Assembly: GCA_035280025.1 (NCBI GenBank)
Contig: DATEGT010000079.1
Span: forward strand, 1 to 16,921
Reading direction: 5' to 3'
DNA length: 16,921 bases
From: VBDM01 sp035280025
Lineage (GTDB): Bacteria > Pseudomonadota > Gammaproteobacteria > Burkholderiales > SG8-39
The translations under genes and the position numbers were made by a program. Shown one piece after another: positions 8,292-16,235 of this stretch. The notes below the pieces were generated by a model. It made no database searches, was not told the origin of the DNA, and saw only the letters and a list, made by a program, of their open reading frames with translations. The first letter of the stretch is position 1. Each line of letters begins with the position of its first letter.

Positions 8292-9251
8292 ATGCCACGC
8301 GCGCTGATATGCGGCATTTCTGGGCAAGACGGCACCTACCTCGCCCGCCTCCTGCTGCAAAAGGGATATGAGGTTTGGGGCACGTCACGCGATGCGCAGG
8401 CTTCGGCTTTCGGCAACCTGTCGCGTCTGGGGATATTGGACCGGGTAAAGACGGCCTCCATGGCAGGCAACGATTTCAGAAGCGTGCTTCAGGCGATCAG
8501 CCACTGCGCACCAGATGAGATATATAACTTGTCCGGGCAGAGCTCGGTCGGCCTTTCTTTCGAACAGCCCGCGGAAACACTCGAGAGTATTGCCACCGGT
8601 ACGCTCAATCTTCTCGAGGTGATTCGCTTTCTCGGCAGACCCGTACGGTTCTACAACGCGGGTACCGGCGAATGTTTCGGGGACATCGCTGAGGCAACTG
8701 CTGCAGATGAAGATACGCATCTTCACCCGCGCAGCCCCTATGCGGTGGCCAAGGCCACGGCTCACTGGCTGGTTACCAACTATAGGTCCGCGTATGGAAT
8801 ATTTGCCTGCACGGGAATTCTATTCAATCACGAGTCCCCGTTGCGTCCACCGCGCTTCGTCACTCGAAAGATCGTCCAAGCGGCAGTGAGAATTTCCAAC
8901 GGAAGCAAGGAAAAGCTGATATTGGGTGATATGGGAATTCAGCGGGATTGGGGCTGGAGCCCGGAATATGTCGATGCCATGTGGCGAATGCTGCAGACCG
9001 AGAGCCCCGAGGACTTCGTTATCGCCACTGGCGAATCGAATGCACTCGAAGACTTTGTCGCCGCAGCCTTCTCACAAGTGGGCTTGGATTGGCGTCAGCA
9101 TGTCATTCAAGACCCCAAACTATTCCGTCCGACGGAGATCCATTACAGCCGCGGGCACCCGGAGAAGGCCCGACGTGTGCTGCATTGGGAAGCCAACATG
9201 AGAATGCGAGACGTCGTACGAGAAATGATTCGCCACGAGCAGCAGTCGTAA
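8292..9251 (+). CDS. GDP-mannose 4,6-dehydratase-like extended SDR protein (short form)
   Basis: A 319-residue extended short-chain dehydrogenase close to GDP-mannose 4,6-dehydratase, which makes GDP-4-keto-6-deoxymannose, precursor of GDP-rhamnose, fucose and related sugars. The nucleotide site is GISGQDG (8-14). The catalytic set is T125 and E127 in NAGTGECFG, with Y150 and K154 in SPYAVAK. NHESP, FVTRKI and a RPTEIHYSRGHPEKARRVLHW ending also match the family. It is shorter than standard GMD (about 345-370 residues), and its cofactor loop reads TSRDAQASAFGNL rather than the KRRAS.FNT form of the second gmd at 16550. A related reductase or epimerase role (Rmd-like) therefore remains possible. 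It is cotranscribed with the upstream glycosyltransferase and ends 16 bases from the convergent methyltransferase gene. The fold is certain and the exact reaction is moderately supported. Confidence 0.85.
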   Translation: MPRALICGISGQDGTYLARLLLQKGYEVWGTSRDAQASAFGNLSRLGILDRVKTASMAGNDFRSVLQAISHCAPDEIYNLSGQSSVGLSFEQPAETLESIATGTLNLLEVIRFLGRPVRFYNAGTGECFGDIAEATAADEDTHLHPRSPYAVAKATAHWLVTNYRSAYGIFACTGILFNHESPLRPPRFVTRKIVQAAVRISNGSKEKLILGDMGIQRDWGWSPEYVDAMWRMLQTESPEDFVIATGESNALEDFVAAAFSQVGLDWRQHVIQDPKLFRPTEIHYSRGHPEKARRVLHWEANMRMRDVVREMIRHEQQS

Positions 9252-9267
9252 GAATGCGTTGGCGGTA

Positions 9268-10101
9268 TCAGATAGGAGGGTCGATCCGATCTTTGGCGGC
9301 ATACGCACTCCTTGCCAATTGCTCGTGGTCCTCCCGTGTCTTGGATCTCAAAGAACAAGCAGACACAACTCTGAGGACTTTGGAGAGAGCTCTTAGGGCA
9401 AAGACCCTCGCCCCCCAAAGCATCGGACTTCGACCCTGATCAGCAAAGAGGTGATACCAGCGCCCATCGCTGACAAGACGTTTGCCGAACTTTTCAGCGA
9501 GATACTTCAGCGTGCGTCGCCTGAAGAAGCCGATGTGCTGACCGTGGTCGCTCCCGTAATACCACCATTCATCCTGCCGTGGCGTCGGATCTGGAATTAC
9601 GGCTGTAGAAAGCAGTACGTTCGAGGATATGGAGAGCTGGTCTTTCAATTCCGAGACGGGATCGACAAAATGCTCAAAGGCCTCAAAAGAAGTGACTAGC
9701 GCAGCTTTGCCTCCTCGGTACTCAAACCCACGGGCCAGAAGGTTGTCGCAATACTTGTCAGACCACAGGGCCTCCACCCCATAGTCCCTCAGCATCCGCA
9801 CAAGAATTCCATAACCACCCGCGCAATCTACGACGGTGCCAGTGCTCATTCCGAGCAATCTCAACACCATCACAACCAACCTGGCATTTAGTCCCGTCCG
9901 GACCAGAATGCCGGTGTCGGAGCGGTTTATCGGCTCCGAATAGGAGCGCTCCAGCCAGTACGGATACTCCGTTTGAACGTAGCCACAGGAATCGCACTCG
10001 AAATATTTGACCGTCAAATCCATCAACCGGCCGTCCCAGAGAACGCGAGCTCTCTTCCCGCACACCCGGCAAAGTGCTTCAGCTTCCGGAACCGATGCCA
10101 C
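9268..10101 (-). CDS. Zinc-ribbon class I SAM-dependent methyltransferase
   Basis: A 277-residue protein with an N-terminal zinc ribbon (C11, C14, C36, C39) and a class I methyltransferase domain. Motif I is VVDCAGGYGILV; FEAFEHFVDP is the usual late acidic strand, followed by ISSNVLLST. A tryptophan- and histidine-rich stretch (WWYYGSDHGQHIGFF) resembles the family's substrate loop. Such proteins are common in O-antigen and capsule loci and are presumed to methylate a sugar, but few are characterised. The GTG start at 10101 has GGAG 6 bases upstream and no earlier in-frame start exists. It is the last gene of the long minus-strand cluster, 45 bases after the GT-A glycosyltransferase gene. 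It lacks the second half of the C-methyltransferase at 12248, so an O-methyl or methyl-phosphate transfer is as likely as C-methylation. Confidence 0.82.
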   Translation of the reverse strand: MASVPEAEALCRVCGKRARVLWDGRLMDLTVKYFECDSCGYVQTEYPYWLERSYSEPINRSDTGILVRTGLNARLVVMVLRLLGMSTGTVVDCAGGYGILVRMLRDYGVEALWSDKYCDNLLARGFEYRGGKAALVTSFEAFEHFVDPVSELKDQLSISSNVLLSTAVIPDPTPRQDEWWYYGSDHGQHIGFFRRRTLKYLAEKFGKRLVSDGRWYHLFADQGRSPMLWGARVFALRALSKVLRVVSACSLRSKTREDHEQLARSAYAAKDRIDPPI

Positions 10102-10146
10102 TTCCGACTCCGAGCATTTTCAGCGCGATCAATGCGACTCGCGTGT

Positions 10147-11112
10147 TCAGATCGTTTCGGACCAGGATATGACCCATTTTCGCACGGCCCTTAGCAGCCT
10201 GTTCGCGATGCGATAGCTGAGAATCTTCTGCCGAAGAATCTTGAGGTGATTTATTTTGTACACATACTCATCGAGGATCGCGTCCGCCGCGGAATTTATG
10301 GTCACCAGCTCAGGATGGACCAGAGGGAAATCCAGCGGCTCCGGCGCCGACTCGCTGACGTAAGACGGCGTCCATGTCGTCGTGTGTGTTGCGTCGGATC
10401 TGAACCCCAGGTTGAGCGTTTGATTGCGCGCTGGAATGATGGATAGCCGTCCCATCTTCCAGCATGAGAAAGTCCACTGATGATCCCACGTGTCGATCGT
10501 TCCGCTGTGAGCGGCGTCGAAATTGTGGCGCCAATACGCTTCGAAGAGCCGATTGCCCCCGGAAAGCTTCGCCAGTCCTCCCTGATCGCGCCAAGCGGGC
10601 CAGCCTTTCATCGCTACGTCGTGGCGCCCCCACGCTCGACGCCAACTCGCCCAACCCCAGAACAGACTGTACCTGGAGAAAAAGTAGCTTTCCTTTGATG
10701 CAAACCGGCGCGAGATCGTATTGCATCCGCTGATCATCGCGACGCGCTCGTCGTCACGATACCTTTCCAGGAGCTCGTCGCAATAGGGGAAAAAGCTCGG
10801 CAAGGGCACCACGTCATCCTCGAGGATTATGCCTTCCTCTTCGTTCTCAAAGAACCAGCTGATCCCGCTCGCGCACCCCCTGTTGCAGCCGAGATTCTGG
10901 TCGCGGAACAGCGTTTGCACCTCGCAAGGCCAATCGACGTTTTTGGCGATGCGGCGCACTTCGGCGCAGCGCTGGGCCTCGCCGGGACGATCGGCACGCG
11001 GGCCGTCCGCGGCCACATAGAGGCGCGGCGGGCGGGCAGCACGGATCGCGTCTAACACTTCGCGCGTGGTGTCGGGGCGGTTGAATACCAGGAACAGGAT
11101 CGCGCTTCGCAT
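10147..11112 (-). CDS. GT-A-fold glycosyltransferase (HlpA-like nucleotide-diphospho-sugar transferase)
   Basis: A 321-residue glycosyltransferase with the GT-A nucleotide-diphospho-sugar fold. The N-terminus AILFLVFNRPDTTREVLDAI and the following LYVAADGPR are typical of a family often labelled hemolytic protein HlpA in databases. The metal-binding acidic motif is E98-D99-D100 in GIILEDDVVP, and YFFSRYSLFWGWASWRRAW is the family's tryptophan-rich acceptor region. It is predicted cytoplasmic and metal-dependent, adding one sugar of the repeat unit. It starts at ATG 11112, 79 bases after the stop of the Gfo/Idh/MocA gene, on the same strand. The C-terminus is basic and may touch the membrane. 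The donor is unknown; the hemolysin label has no support here. Confidence 0.85.
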   Translation of the reverse strand: MRSAILFLVFNRPDTTREVLDAIRAARPPRLYVAADGPRADRPGEAQRCAEVRRIAKNVDWPCEVQTLFRDQNLGCNRGCASGISWFFENEEEGIILEDDVVPLPSFFPYCDELLERYRDDERVAMISGCNTISRRFASKESYFFSRYSLFWGWASWRRAWGRHDVAMKGWPAWRDQGGLAKLSGGNRLFEAYWRHNFDAAHSGTIDTWDHQWTFSCWKMGRLSIIPARNQTLNLGFRSDATHTTTWTPSYVSESAPEPLDFPLVHPELVTINSAADAILDEYVYKINHLKILRQKILSYRIANRLLRAVRKWVISWSETI

Positions 11113-11191
11113 GGCTTCGAGCTAGGGTGTGCAGCCTGGAAACGCCCGATCGACTCCAATCGGCCTGGGCGCGGGTTCCACGTGAGCAATG

Positions 11192-12166
11192 TCATGCGGC
11201 ATTCAAATCCTTTCGCGTGCACAGGGCAAGCTGCCGCACCACCGCGACACCGATGCCGACGCTGTCGAGGGACACGTCCCCGCGACGAATCGCCTGGGAA
11301 AACTCCGCAATCGCCTGTGTCAGGGGCGGGGTGACGTCTTCGACGCCGATCGGTTCACCCGGGCTTTCTGGAACCGCAAATTGCCGGTGACCCGCGTGGT
11401 AAGAAAGCGGGATGTCCCCGAAGTCGTCGAACAGCAAGGCCCCCGACGCGCCGAACACAGCGACCTGGCGGCAACGCGGCATCATGTTGCCGATTGCCGA
11501 TTCGGATGTTATGCCGGATTGAAAGCGACAAGCCACGCTCCACAGGGATTCGTCGCCCCGTCCACGCCGACCCTGCGCGGTACGCTCCGCGGCTATGCTG
11601 ATAGGGACTCCTCCGGCCAGCGTGATGAGCATCGACAGCTCGTGTGCGCCCCAGTCCCACAGCACGGGAGTATCGGTGCGAACGGGCCCGAAATTGCCGG
11701 CGCGGGTCAGAATGGACCGGATACCGTTCAGCGCCGGCAGGGAAGCCAGCAACGCGCGGAACTTCGGATTGAACAACTGCGTGAACTCGGTCATGACCAC
11801 CCGGTGGCTGCTCCGTGCAAGCGACAATATCTCCTCGGCCTCTTCCACGTCGAGCGACAGCGGCTTCTCGATCAGCGCATGAAGGCCGGCGCGTATCGCG
11901 GCCTTCGCAATCGGAAAATGCGTCGCTGGGGGCGTGGCGATCACCACACCATCTACCGGAACCCGGTCGATCAGGTCCCGCCAGTCGCCGACCACACGGC
12001 AGCCGCCCGGCACCAGCTTTTGCGTATCCGGATTGCCGCTCGCGACGCCCGCCAACTCCACCATGTGGAGAGAGGCGATGGTTTTGATGATGTTCCGGCC
12101 CCATCGACCGGCACCCACCACACCGAGCCTGATCGGTCGATCCGAGCGGGCTGGAGCAGCGGTCAT
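11192..12166 (-). CDS. Gfo/Idh/MocA-family NAD(P)-dependent oxidoreductase
   Basis: A 324-residue sugar dehydrogenase/reductase of the Gfo/Idh/MocA family. The Rossmann motif is GVVGAGRWGRN (15-25), and the catalytic-lysine signature is E100-K101-P102 in HALIEKPLS. The second, mixed-sheet substrate domain includes WDWGAHELSML, where the conserved D and H of the family's catalytic loop are plausible. Family members in polysaccharide loci reduce or oxidise C-3 or C-4 keto sugars attached to a nucleotide. Here it lies between the C-methyltransferase and a glycosyltransferase, so it may reduce the 4-keto group after C-methylation. ATG 12166 is preferred because homologues begin shortly before the Rossmann strand; a TTG at 12196 would add 10 residues, and neither has a clear ribosome site. 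The family is secure and the reaction is inferred. Confidence 0.92.
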   Translation of the reverse strand: MTAAPARSDRPIRLGVVGAGRWGRNIIKTIASLHMVELAGVASGNPDTQKLVPGGCRVVGDWRDLIDRVPVDGVVIATPPATHFPIAKAAIRAGLHALIEKPLSLDVEEAEEILSLARSSHRVVMTEFTQLFNPKFRALLASLPALNGIRSILTRAGNFGPVRTDTPVLWDWGAHELSMLITLAGGVPISIAAERTAQGRRGRGDESLWSVACRFQSGITSESAIGNMMPRCRQVAVFGASGALLFDDFGDIPLSYHAGHRQFAVPESPGEPIGVEDVTPPLTQAIAEFSQAIRRGDVSLDSVGIGVAVVRQLALCTRKDLNAA

Positions 12167-12247
12167 AGATGCGGAATGAAGCTCATGGTTGCGCAACCGT
12201 CGACGATTCGTCTCGGACCGTGCGGCTTCCGCGTCCGGCCCAGGTGC

Positions 12248-13492
12248 TTACACCACTTGAACGCGAGGCAATGGAACGATGAACCTTCCGCCGCCGGCTC
12301 GGAATGCGGAATTCTTCTGGATGATTGAAGAGGCGAAGTTCCAGGCGAGTATCAGGACATAGTCGGGCTTTTTCTCTGCCATGAAACTACTGGGCACAAC
12401 CGGGATGTGCAAGCCCGGGGTATACAGCGACTGCTTCCACGGGCTGTCGTCGACGATATAGTCCACGACCTCCGGGCCGATGCCGAAGTGATACATCAGA
12501 GTGGTCGCCTTTGCGGGCGCCCCGTAACCGGCAATGGACTTGCCTTCCAACTTTATCTTCTTCAGAACGGAGCGCAGTTCTCGCCCTATGTCCTCGATGC
12601 CCGAAGCGAATTCCATATAGGTCTCAGACCTGTCGAGGCCGATTCTCTTTTCCTCCTTCACCATTTCCGCGACGGCCGGTGACACCCGATGCTTTCCCCC
12701 GGTCGCCTGAACGATCCCACGCAGTGAGCCGCCGTGCGTATCGATCCGCAGCGCATCGATGAGCTCGAGGCTGTGACTCTCGAAGAACGGGACCAGCGGT
12801 GCGACGGAATGGTAGTCAAGATGCTCATGGTAAAACATGTCGAACAGCCCTTTTTCGATCACATCGCGAAGATATGATGCTTCGAAGGCAAAGACCCCGG
12901 TTCGGCCAATCAACGTACGGATACCGGCCAGGAAGTCCGCCACATCATCCAGGTGGGCGAATACGTTGTTCGCGGTGACGATCGACGCGGTTCCGTGTTT
13001 CTCGACTATTTGCGTCGCCAGGGCCGGGCTGAAAAATTCCACCAGAGTCGGGATCCCCCTATTGGCCGCGTCCCGGGCGATTTCGATGGCGGGATCGACC
13101 CCGAGCACCCGGCAGCCGGACTGCTTGAAGAAAGACAACAATGTTCCGTCGTTGGAACCGATATCCACTGCAAGAACGTCTCGTTCCGAAGCGAATCGCC
13201 CCAGCATGCTTTCGGCGTATTGCCGGAAGTGCTCCACGAATACGGGTGATGTCCCGGAGACGTAGACATAGTGCTCGTAAAGCACCCGCGGGTCGACGAC
13301 GTCCAGCAATTGAAGGTGCTTGCAATGGTCGCAAAGGAATATGTCCAGCGGGAACACTGGCTGTACGTCGCCCAACCCGGATTTCGGAACTAGAGCATTG
13401 GCGAGCGGCGTCGGTTTCAGTTGAAGCACGAGTGACAAGGCGGTTGAAGCACACAGCCTGCAGTTGTCGCGACGAAAGTGGTTGATGGTCAC
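12248..13492 (-). CDS. Nucleotide-sugar C-methyltransferase (TcaB9/NovU/TylCIII type)
   Basis: A 414-residue SAM-dependent enzyme with the three parts of sugar C-3 methyltransferases: an N-terminal zinc-binding domain (C11, C14, C54, C57), a Rossmann methyltransferase domain (motif I AVDIGSNDGTLL), and a C-terminal domain containing SIAGYGAPAKATTL and DYIVDDSPWKQ. The catalytic stretch YHEHLDYHS (221-229) keeps the Tyr, Glu and His that in TcaB9 deprotonate C-3 of a 4-keto-deoxysugar before methyl transfer. It should therefore create a branched-chain sugar on a nucleotide carrier, here probably GDP given the dehydratases. GTG 13492 is chosen because AGGG lies 5 bases upstream; TTG 13507 and GTG 13498 are alternatives. 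The cupin gene ends just before it on the same strand, so the two are tightly coupled. The family is confident and the nucleotide is inferred. Confidence 0.93.
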   Translation of the reverse strand: MTINHFRRDNCRLCASTALSLVLQLKPTPLANALVPKSGLGDVQPVFPLDIFLCDHCKHLQLLDVVDPRVLYEHYVYVSGTSPVFVEHFRQYAESMLGRFASERDVLAVDIGSNDGTLLSFFKQSGCRVLGVDPAIEIARDAANRGIPTLVEFFSPALATQIVEKHGTASIVTANNVFAHLDDVADFLAGIRTLIGRTGVFAFEASYLRDVIEKGLFDMFYHEHLDYHSVAPLVPFFESHSLELIDALRIDTHGGSLRGIVQATGGKHRVSPAVAEMVKEEKRIGLDRSETYMEFASGIEDIGRELRSVLKKIKLEGKSIAGYGAPAKATTLMYHFGIGPEVVDYIVDDSPWKQSLYTPGLHIPVVPSSFMAEKKPDYVLILAWNFASSIIQKNSAFRAGGGRFIVPLPRVQVV

Positions 13493-13507
13493 ATTCACCC
13501 TGTACAA

Positions 13508-13936
13508 CTACGGATTGATTGGGGCAATACGACGTACATCCGCCTCATAGACTTCCTGCCGGCGCGAGTTGCGGCCCCAGGTGAGAAAAGCGGTGTCCTC
13601 CGGAAAAACCATCGCGTGGTCGACGAGTGGAGGAGTGAAGAACATCTGGCCCGTCTCGATGACGACTTTTTCCGGTCGCTCCGCGCTCCCATGGGGACGG
13701 TGATAGTACTCGATCTTTCCGGAGAGGACATAGCAGAAATGCCAATCCGTTTGATGGTAATGATTGGCCCTCACGGTACCCCTCTTCGAAGTAATCAGCA
13801 CGCAGCTCTCCATTTGCATATCGACGAGGGGTTGAATGGAGCCGCGCGCGTCTTCGAATGTCTTCGGCAGGTTTACGAGAACCCCGGTAGGCCACGATCT
13901 ACGTTCTTCTTCGGTCACGGGTCGAATGATGCTCAT
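13508..13936 (-). CDS. Cupin-domain nucleotide-sugar isomerase/epimerase-like protein
   Basis: A 142-residue single-domain cupin. Metal-binding or catalytic histidines are H59 and H61 in RANHYHQTDWHFCYVLSG, H66 in the same strand, and H107 in DHAMVF. The opening FEDARGSIQPL resembles the RmlC/FdtA/WxcM group of sugar 3,5-epimerases and 3,4-ketoisomerases. The size fits FdtA-like ketoisomerases, but no aminotransferase partner is nearby. A role as epimerase or helper of the adjacent C-methyltransferase is more in keeping with the context. Its stop is 15 bases before the chosen start of that methyltransferase, and 70 bases separate it from the flippase stop upstream. Cytoplasmic. The cupin fold is secure and the specific reaction is a hypothesis. 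Confidence 0.8.
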   Translation of the reverse strand: MSIIRPVTEEERRSWPTGVLVNLPKTFEDARGSIQPLVDMQMESCVLITSKRGTVRANHYHQTDWHFCYVLSGKIEYYHRPHGSAERPEKVVIETGQMFFTPPLVDHAMVFPEDTAFLTWGRNSRRQEVYEADVRRIAPINP

Positions 13937-14006
13937 GATTTCCCTTCATCTGTGGTCAGGCCAGGATCGACAAGCAGGTCCGCACGCTCTACGGATAGTT
14001 TCCCAA

Positions 14007-15353
14007 TTATCGTTGCTCACGAGGGCGAATTCCAAGCTGCATGAGGAAAATTCTCGGTGCATACAGGATATTGCTGAATACCGAAGCGATTCCAATGGAG
14101 ATATTCGCTGAGATCGCAGCGCCGATGGTGCCCAATATGGGGAGCAGGACGAAGTTTGCGACAACTGTCGCAATACCGCCGAGGAAGGTCTTGAGTAGAG
14201 CGAGCCTTCCGGCTTGCTCGTTTATTAGCCAAAGACTTTGCGCGACGCCCTGAAAGACAAAGATATTTGCAAACGCGTGAATCGCGAGGATGGGAATAGC
14301 CTCTGAATAGCTCGGGCCGTATAGTAATGGAATGAGAGTCGAAGAAGCGAGCGCGGTCGCCACACTCATGCACACAGAGAGCAACCCAAATACACGAAAG
14401 ACAGTCAATAGCGCATTTTGATACTCTGATTCGCTTTCGGATTTCTTTCGTGCGATCACCGGCGCGAGGCTAGTCGCCAATACCACCGGAATGACCTGCC
14501 ATACCTGGGAGAGCGGCAAAGCAGCTGCGTACATTCCCAGCTGTTTCTCACCTAACATCTCCTTAATCATGATCTGGTCGACCCGGATGTAGACCATGAC
14601 GGCCATCCCGCTCAACATGAAAGGCCAAGATTGACGCACCAGCTGTCGTCCCTGTTTCAGTACCAGCTCCCACCGGCCACTCGCGGGGAACCGCCGGTAC
14701 GCGATGTACATGCCTAGCGCGCCCGCGGCAGCTTCCAGCGCGGTCATCCCGGCAAACGCCTCCAGAGATGCCCCTGTAATGACTAGGACGATTTTGGCGC
14801 CGTTCGAAAGCACATGGACAGTGAGTTTGGCGGCGACCGTGCGCCGGCTTTGGCTCTGACTCTGAAACCACAGATCGACGGTATCGGCCGCCTGGAACAC
14901 CAGTACCCCTCCGGCTATGGCCGTGAGCGCGACGCTTGGGCCGCTTGCTCCGTTCAACAAGGCCACGGCGGCGATGGCCCCAATCCAGCAGACCACCCCA
15001 ACGCAGAATCGAATTGCAAGAGCAGTGCCGAGAATACGCGACGCGCCGGCGCGATCCCGGGCGATCTCGCGCACTATGATGCCATCGGCCCCGAGATTGG
15101 CTACGGCCTGAAAGAACGCGATGAACGCCAGCACGTAGGCAAGCTCGCCCAATTGGGATGGACCAAGGTACCGTGCTACCCAAGCACCGACAAGCAGTCC
15201 CAAGACCGCTCGTATGAGTTTGTCGAACAAGAGCCAGCCGGAATTGCCAATCACTGCCTGAAGAGCCTGTCTCCCCTCCAACCGCGAGCGAAATGGTTCG
15301 GGAAGATATCGTAGCCACCTCCCTCCGGAATGATCAGACATGGTCATGCCCAT
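14007..15353 (-). CDS. wzx: Oligosaccharide flippase (Wzx-type, MOP superfamily)
   Basis: A 448-residue polytopic membrane protein of the polysaccharide transporter (Wzx) family, which moves undecaprenyl-diphosphate-linked repeat units from the cytoplasmic to the periplasmic face. Hydrophobic segments recur along the whole length. The first helix follows NSGWLLFDKLIRAVLGLLVG, a typical Wzx opening, and MVYIRVDQIMIKEMLGEKQL in the middle contains the family's R-x-DQ element. The basic C-terminal tail is cytoplasmic. Start choice is uncertain: ATG at 15353, 15347 and 15341 are in frame and none has a good ribosome site. This gene is among the most AT-rich in the window, as is usual for wzx. Its presence means assembly by the Wzx route rather than an ABC transporter; no Wzy partner is visible in the window. 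Confidence 0.93.
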   Translation of the reverse strand: MGMTMSDHSGGRWLRYLPEPFRSRLEGRQALQAVIGNSGWLLFDKLIRAVLGLLVGAWVARYLGPSQLGELAYVLAFIAFFQAVANLGADGIIVREIARDRAGASRILGTALAIRFCVGVVCWIGAIAAVALLNGASGPSVALTAIAGGVLVFQAADTVDLWFQSQSQSRRTVAAKLTVHVLSNGAKIVLVITGASLEAFAGMTALEAAAGALGMYIAYRRFPASGRWELVLKQGRQLVRQSWPFMLSGMAVMVYIRVDQIMIKEMLGEKQLGMYAAALPLSQVWQVIPVVLATSLAPVIARKKSESESEYQNALLTVFRVFGLLSVCMSVATALASSTLIPLLYGPSYSEAIPILAIHAFANIFVFQGVAQSLWLINEQAGRLALLKTFLGGIATVVANFVLLPILGTIGAAISANISIGIASVFSNILYAPRIFLMQLGIRPREQR

Positions 15354-15537
15354 ATTTTTCTAGCCAAGATCGTGTCTGACGAAGGTAACCGGCATCTTGG
15401 TCCGCTCCAAAATCTACGGAAATCGACAGGAGCAATCGCATAGATCAGCCGGTGTTGGTGTTTCCGGTCATTCCGGTAACCCACCAGCCGCGATCTCCAA
15501 GCAATCGAGCTCTCGTTCAGACGTGCGTTGGTGCGGG
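15354..15537. other. Intergenic gap between the small methyltransferase and wzx
   Basis: This 184-base gap holds no recognisable gene. CCGGT occurs three times at 15449-15477, and the 7-base palindrome GGTAACC occurs at 15384-15390 and 15475-15481. I find no convincing promoter or terminator. The gap is unusually wide for genes presumed to be cotranscribed, so an unseen promoter for wzx is possible. Confidence 0.4.
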
Positions 15538-16182
15538 TTATCTATTGAAAGCTTCAACGTAGACACTTACTTCTACACGCTCCCAAAGATCCAGTGGCCC
15601 GGGATCAGCGATCTGAGTTGACCCGGCTGGAATCACGCGTGGATCCTCAAAGCCCGCTGCAGCCAGCAACCGAACTAGCGACTCGCCGTCATACATCCAT
15701 TGATGATGTCTGTCGCCGACCAACATGTATTTGAGCCTGTCCAAAAGTTTCGTTGGCTTTGGGCGGGTAAGCAAACTATGTTCAACAAAGGCATCGGCGT
15801 CAGCGTCTACGCGATACTCTTCTACCAGCTTCCTCAGATCAGGGACCGCGATGCGGACTACTGCTCTCGGCATGAGAACCCGCCGGACCTCCGCAAGAAA
15901 AGCCCTTGCACTTTCTCTGTCGAGGTGCTCGAGCATGTGCGAAGAATACAAAGCTTCGACCGACGCATCAGGAAGAGGAATAAGTCTTGTCGCATCCGCC
16001 CATCGTATGTCGCTACGTTTGGTAGCGGAAATGAGTTTCCGCTGCCCCTCGGTGAGTATCCCAAGTCTGCATAGACCGGCGACTATGAGCGGGTGCCCAG
16101 CGAGTCGCACGCTGAGAGAATTGTCGAAATTGATCCAACCCGGTGTCGGTGTAGGACCGCAGCCGATGTTAACTCGATTCAT
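15538..16182 (-). CDS. Small class I SAM-dependent methyltransferase
   Basis: A 214-residue stand-alone class I methyltransferase. The SAM motif is at the very N-terminus (VNIGCGPTPTPGWINFDNS), with D and N after the second strand. ADATRLIPLPDASVEALYSSHMLEHL is the characteristic post-II/III region of the Methyltransf_11 group, and LMPRAVVRIAVPDLRKLVEEY follows. This subgroup is frequent in exopolysaccharide and O-antigen loci and is presumed to methylate a sugar or a lipid-linked intermediate; none of the visible residues fixes the substrate. The ATG at 16182 has GAAGGA just 2 bases upstream, closer than ideal. It is the first recognisable gene of the long minus-strand cluster, preceded by a long AT-richer leader with a predicted promoter. 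The family is secure and the role is open. Confidence 0.88.
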   Translation of the reverse strand: MNRVNIGCGPTPTPGWINFDNSLSVRLAGHPLIVAGLCRLGILTEGQRKLISATKRSDIRWADATRLIPLPDASVEALYSSHMLEHLDRESARAFLAEVRRVLMPRAVVRIAVPDLRKLVEEYRVDADADAFVEHSLLTRPKPTKLLDRLKYMLVGDRHHQWMYDGESLVRLLAAAGFEDPRVIPAGSTQIADPGPLDLWERVEVSVYVEAFNR

Positions 16183-16207
16183 TTTCCTTCAAGAGAGTCC
16201 AGGGGAA

Positions 16208-16235
16208 ACGCGAAAAGTTTCTAGAAAAATCGCGT
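16208..16235. promoter_or_regulatory. Imperfect dyad in the leader before the small methyltransferase gene
   Basis: ACGCGA at 16208-16213 is complementary to TCGCGT at 16230-16235. Between them lies the 10-base palindrome TTTCTAGAAA (16218-16227), whose centre is shifted by one base. In RNA it could fold into a hairpin about 25 bases before the ATG at 16182; in DNA it could be an operator. It has no U-tract on the minus strand that would make it a standard terminator. Confidence 0.3.

Noticed and set aside
9261..9271. GGCGGTATCAG, similar to the ops/JUMPstart element recruited by RfaH
   Set aside because: It differs from the GGCGGTAG core and lies at a convergent gene end, not in an operon leader.
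10147..11112. Hemolysin (HlpA) identity for the GT-A protein
   Set aside because: The residues show a nucleotide-diphospho-sugar transferase with an EDD motif; the hemolysin name is a database legacy and context is glycan synthesis.
11189..12328. A 379-codon plus-strand frame opposite the Gfo/Idh/MocA gene
   Set aside because: No recognisable domain; the opposite strand has the Rossmann and EKP motifs of a complete enzyme.
15384..15481. Two GGTAACC palindromes and three CCGGT copies as a possible regulator array
   Set aside because: The words are too short and unevenly spaced to distinguish from chance.
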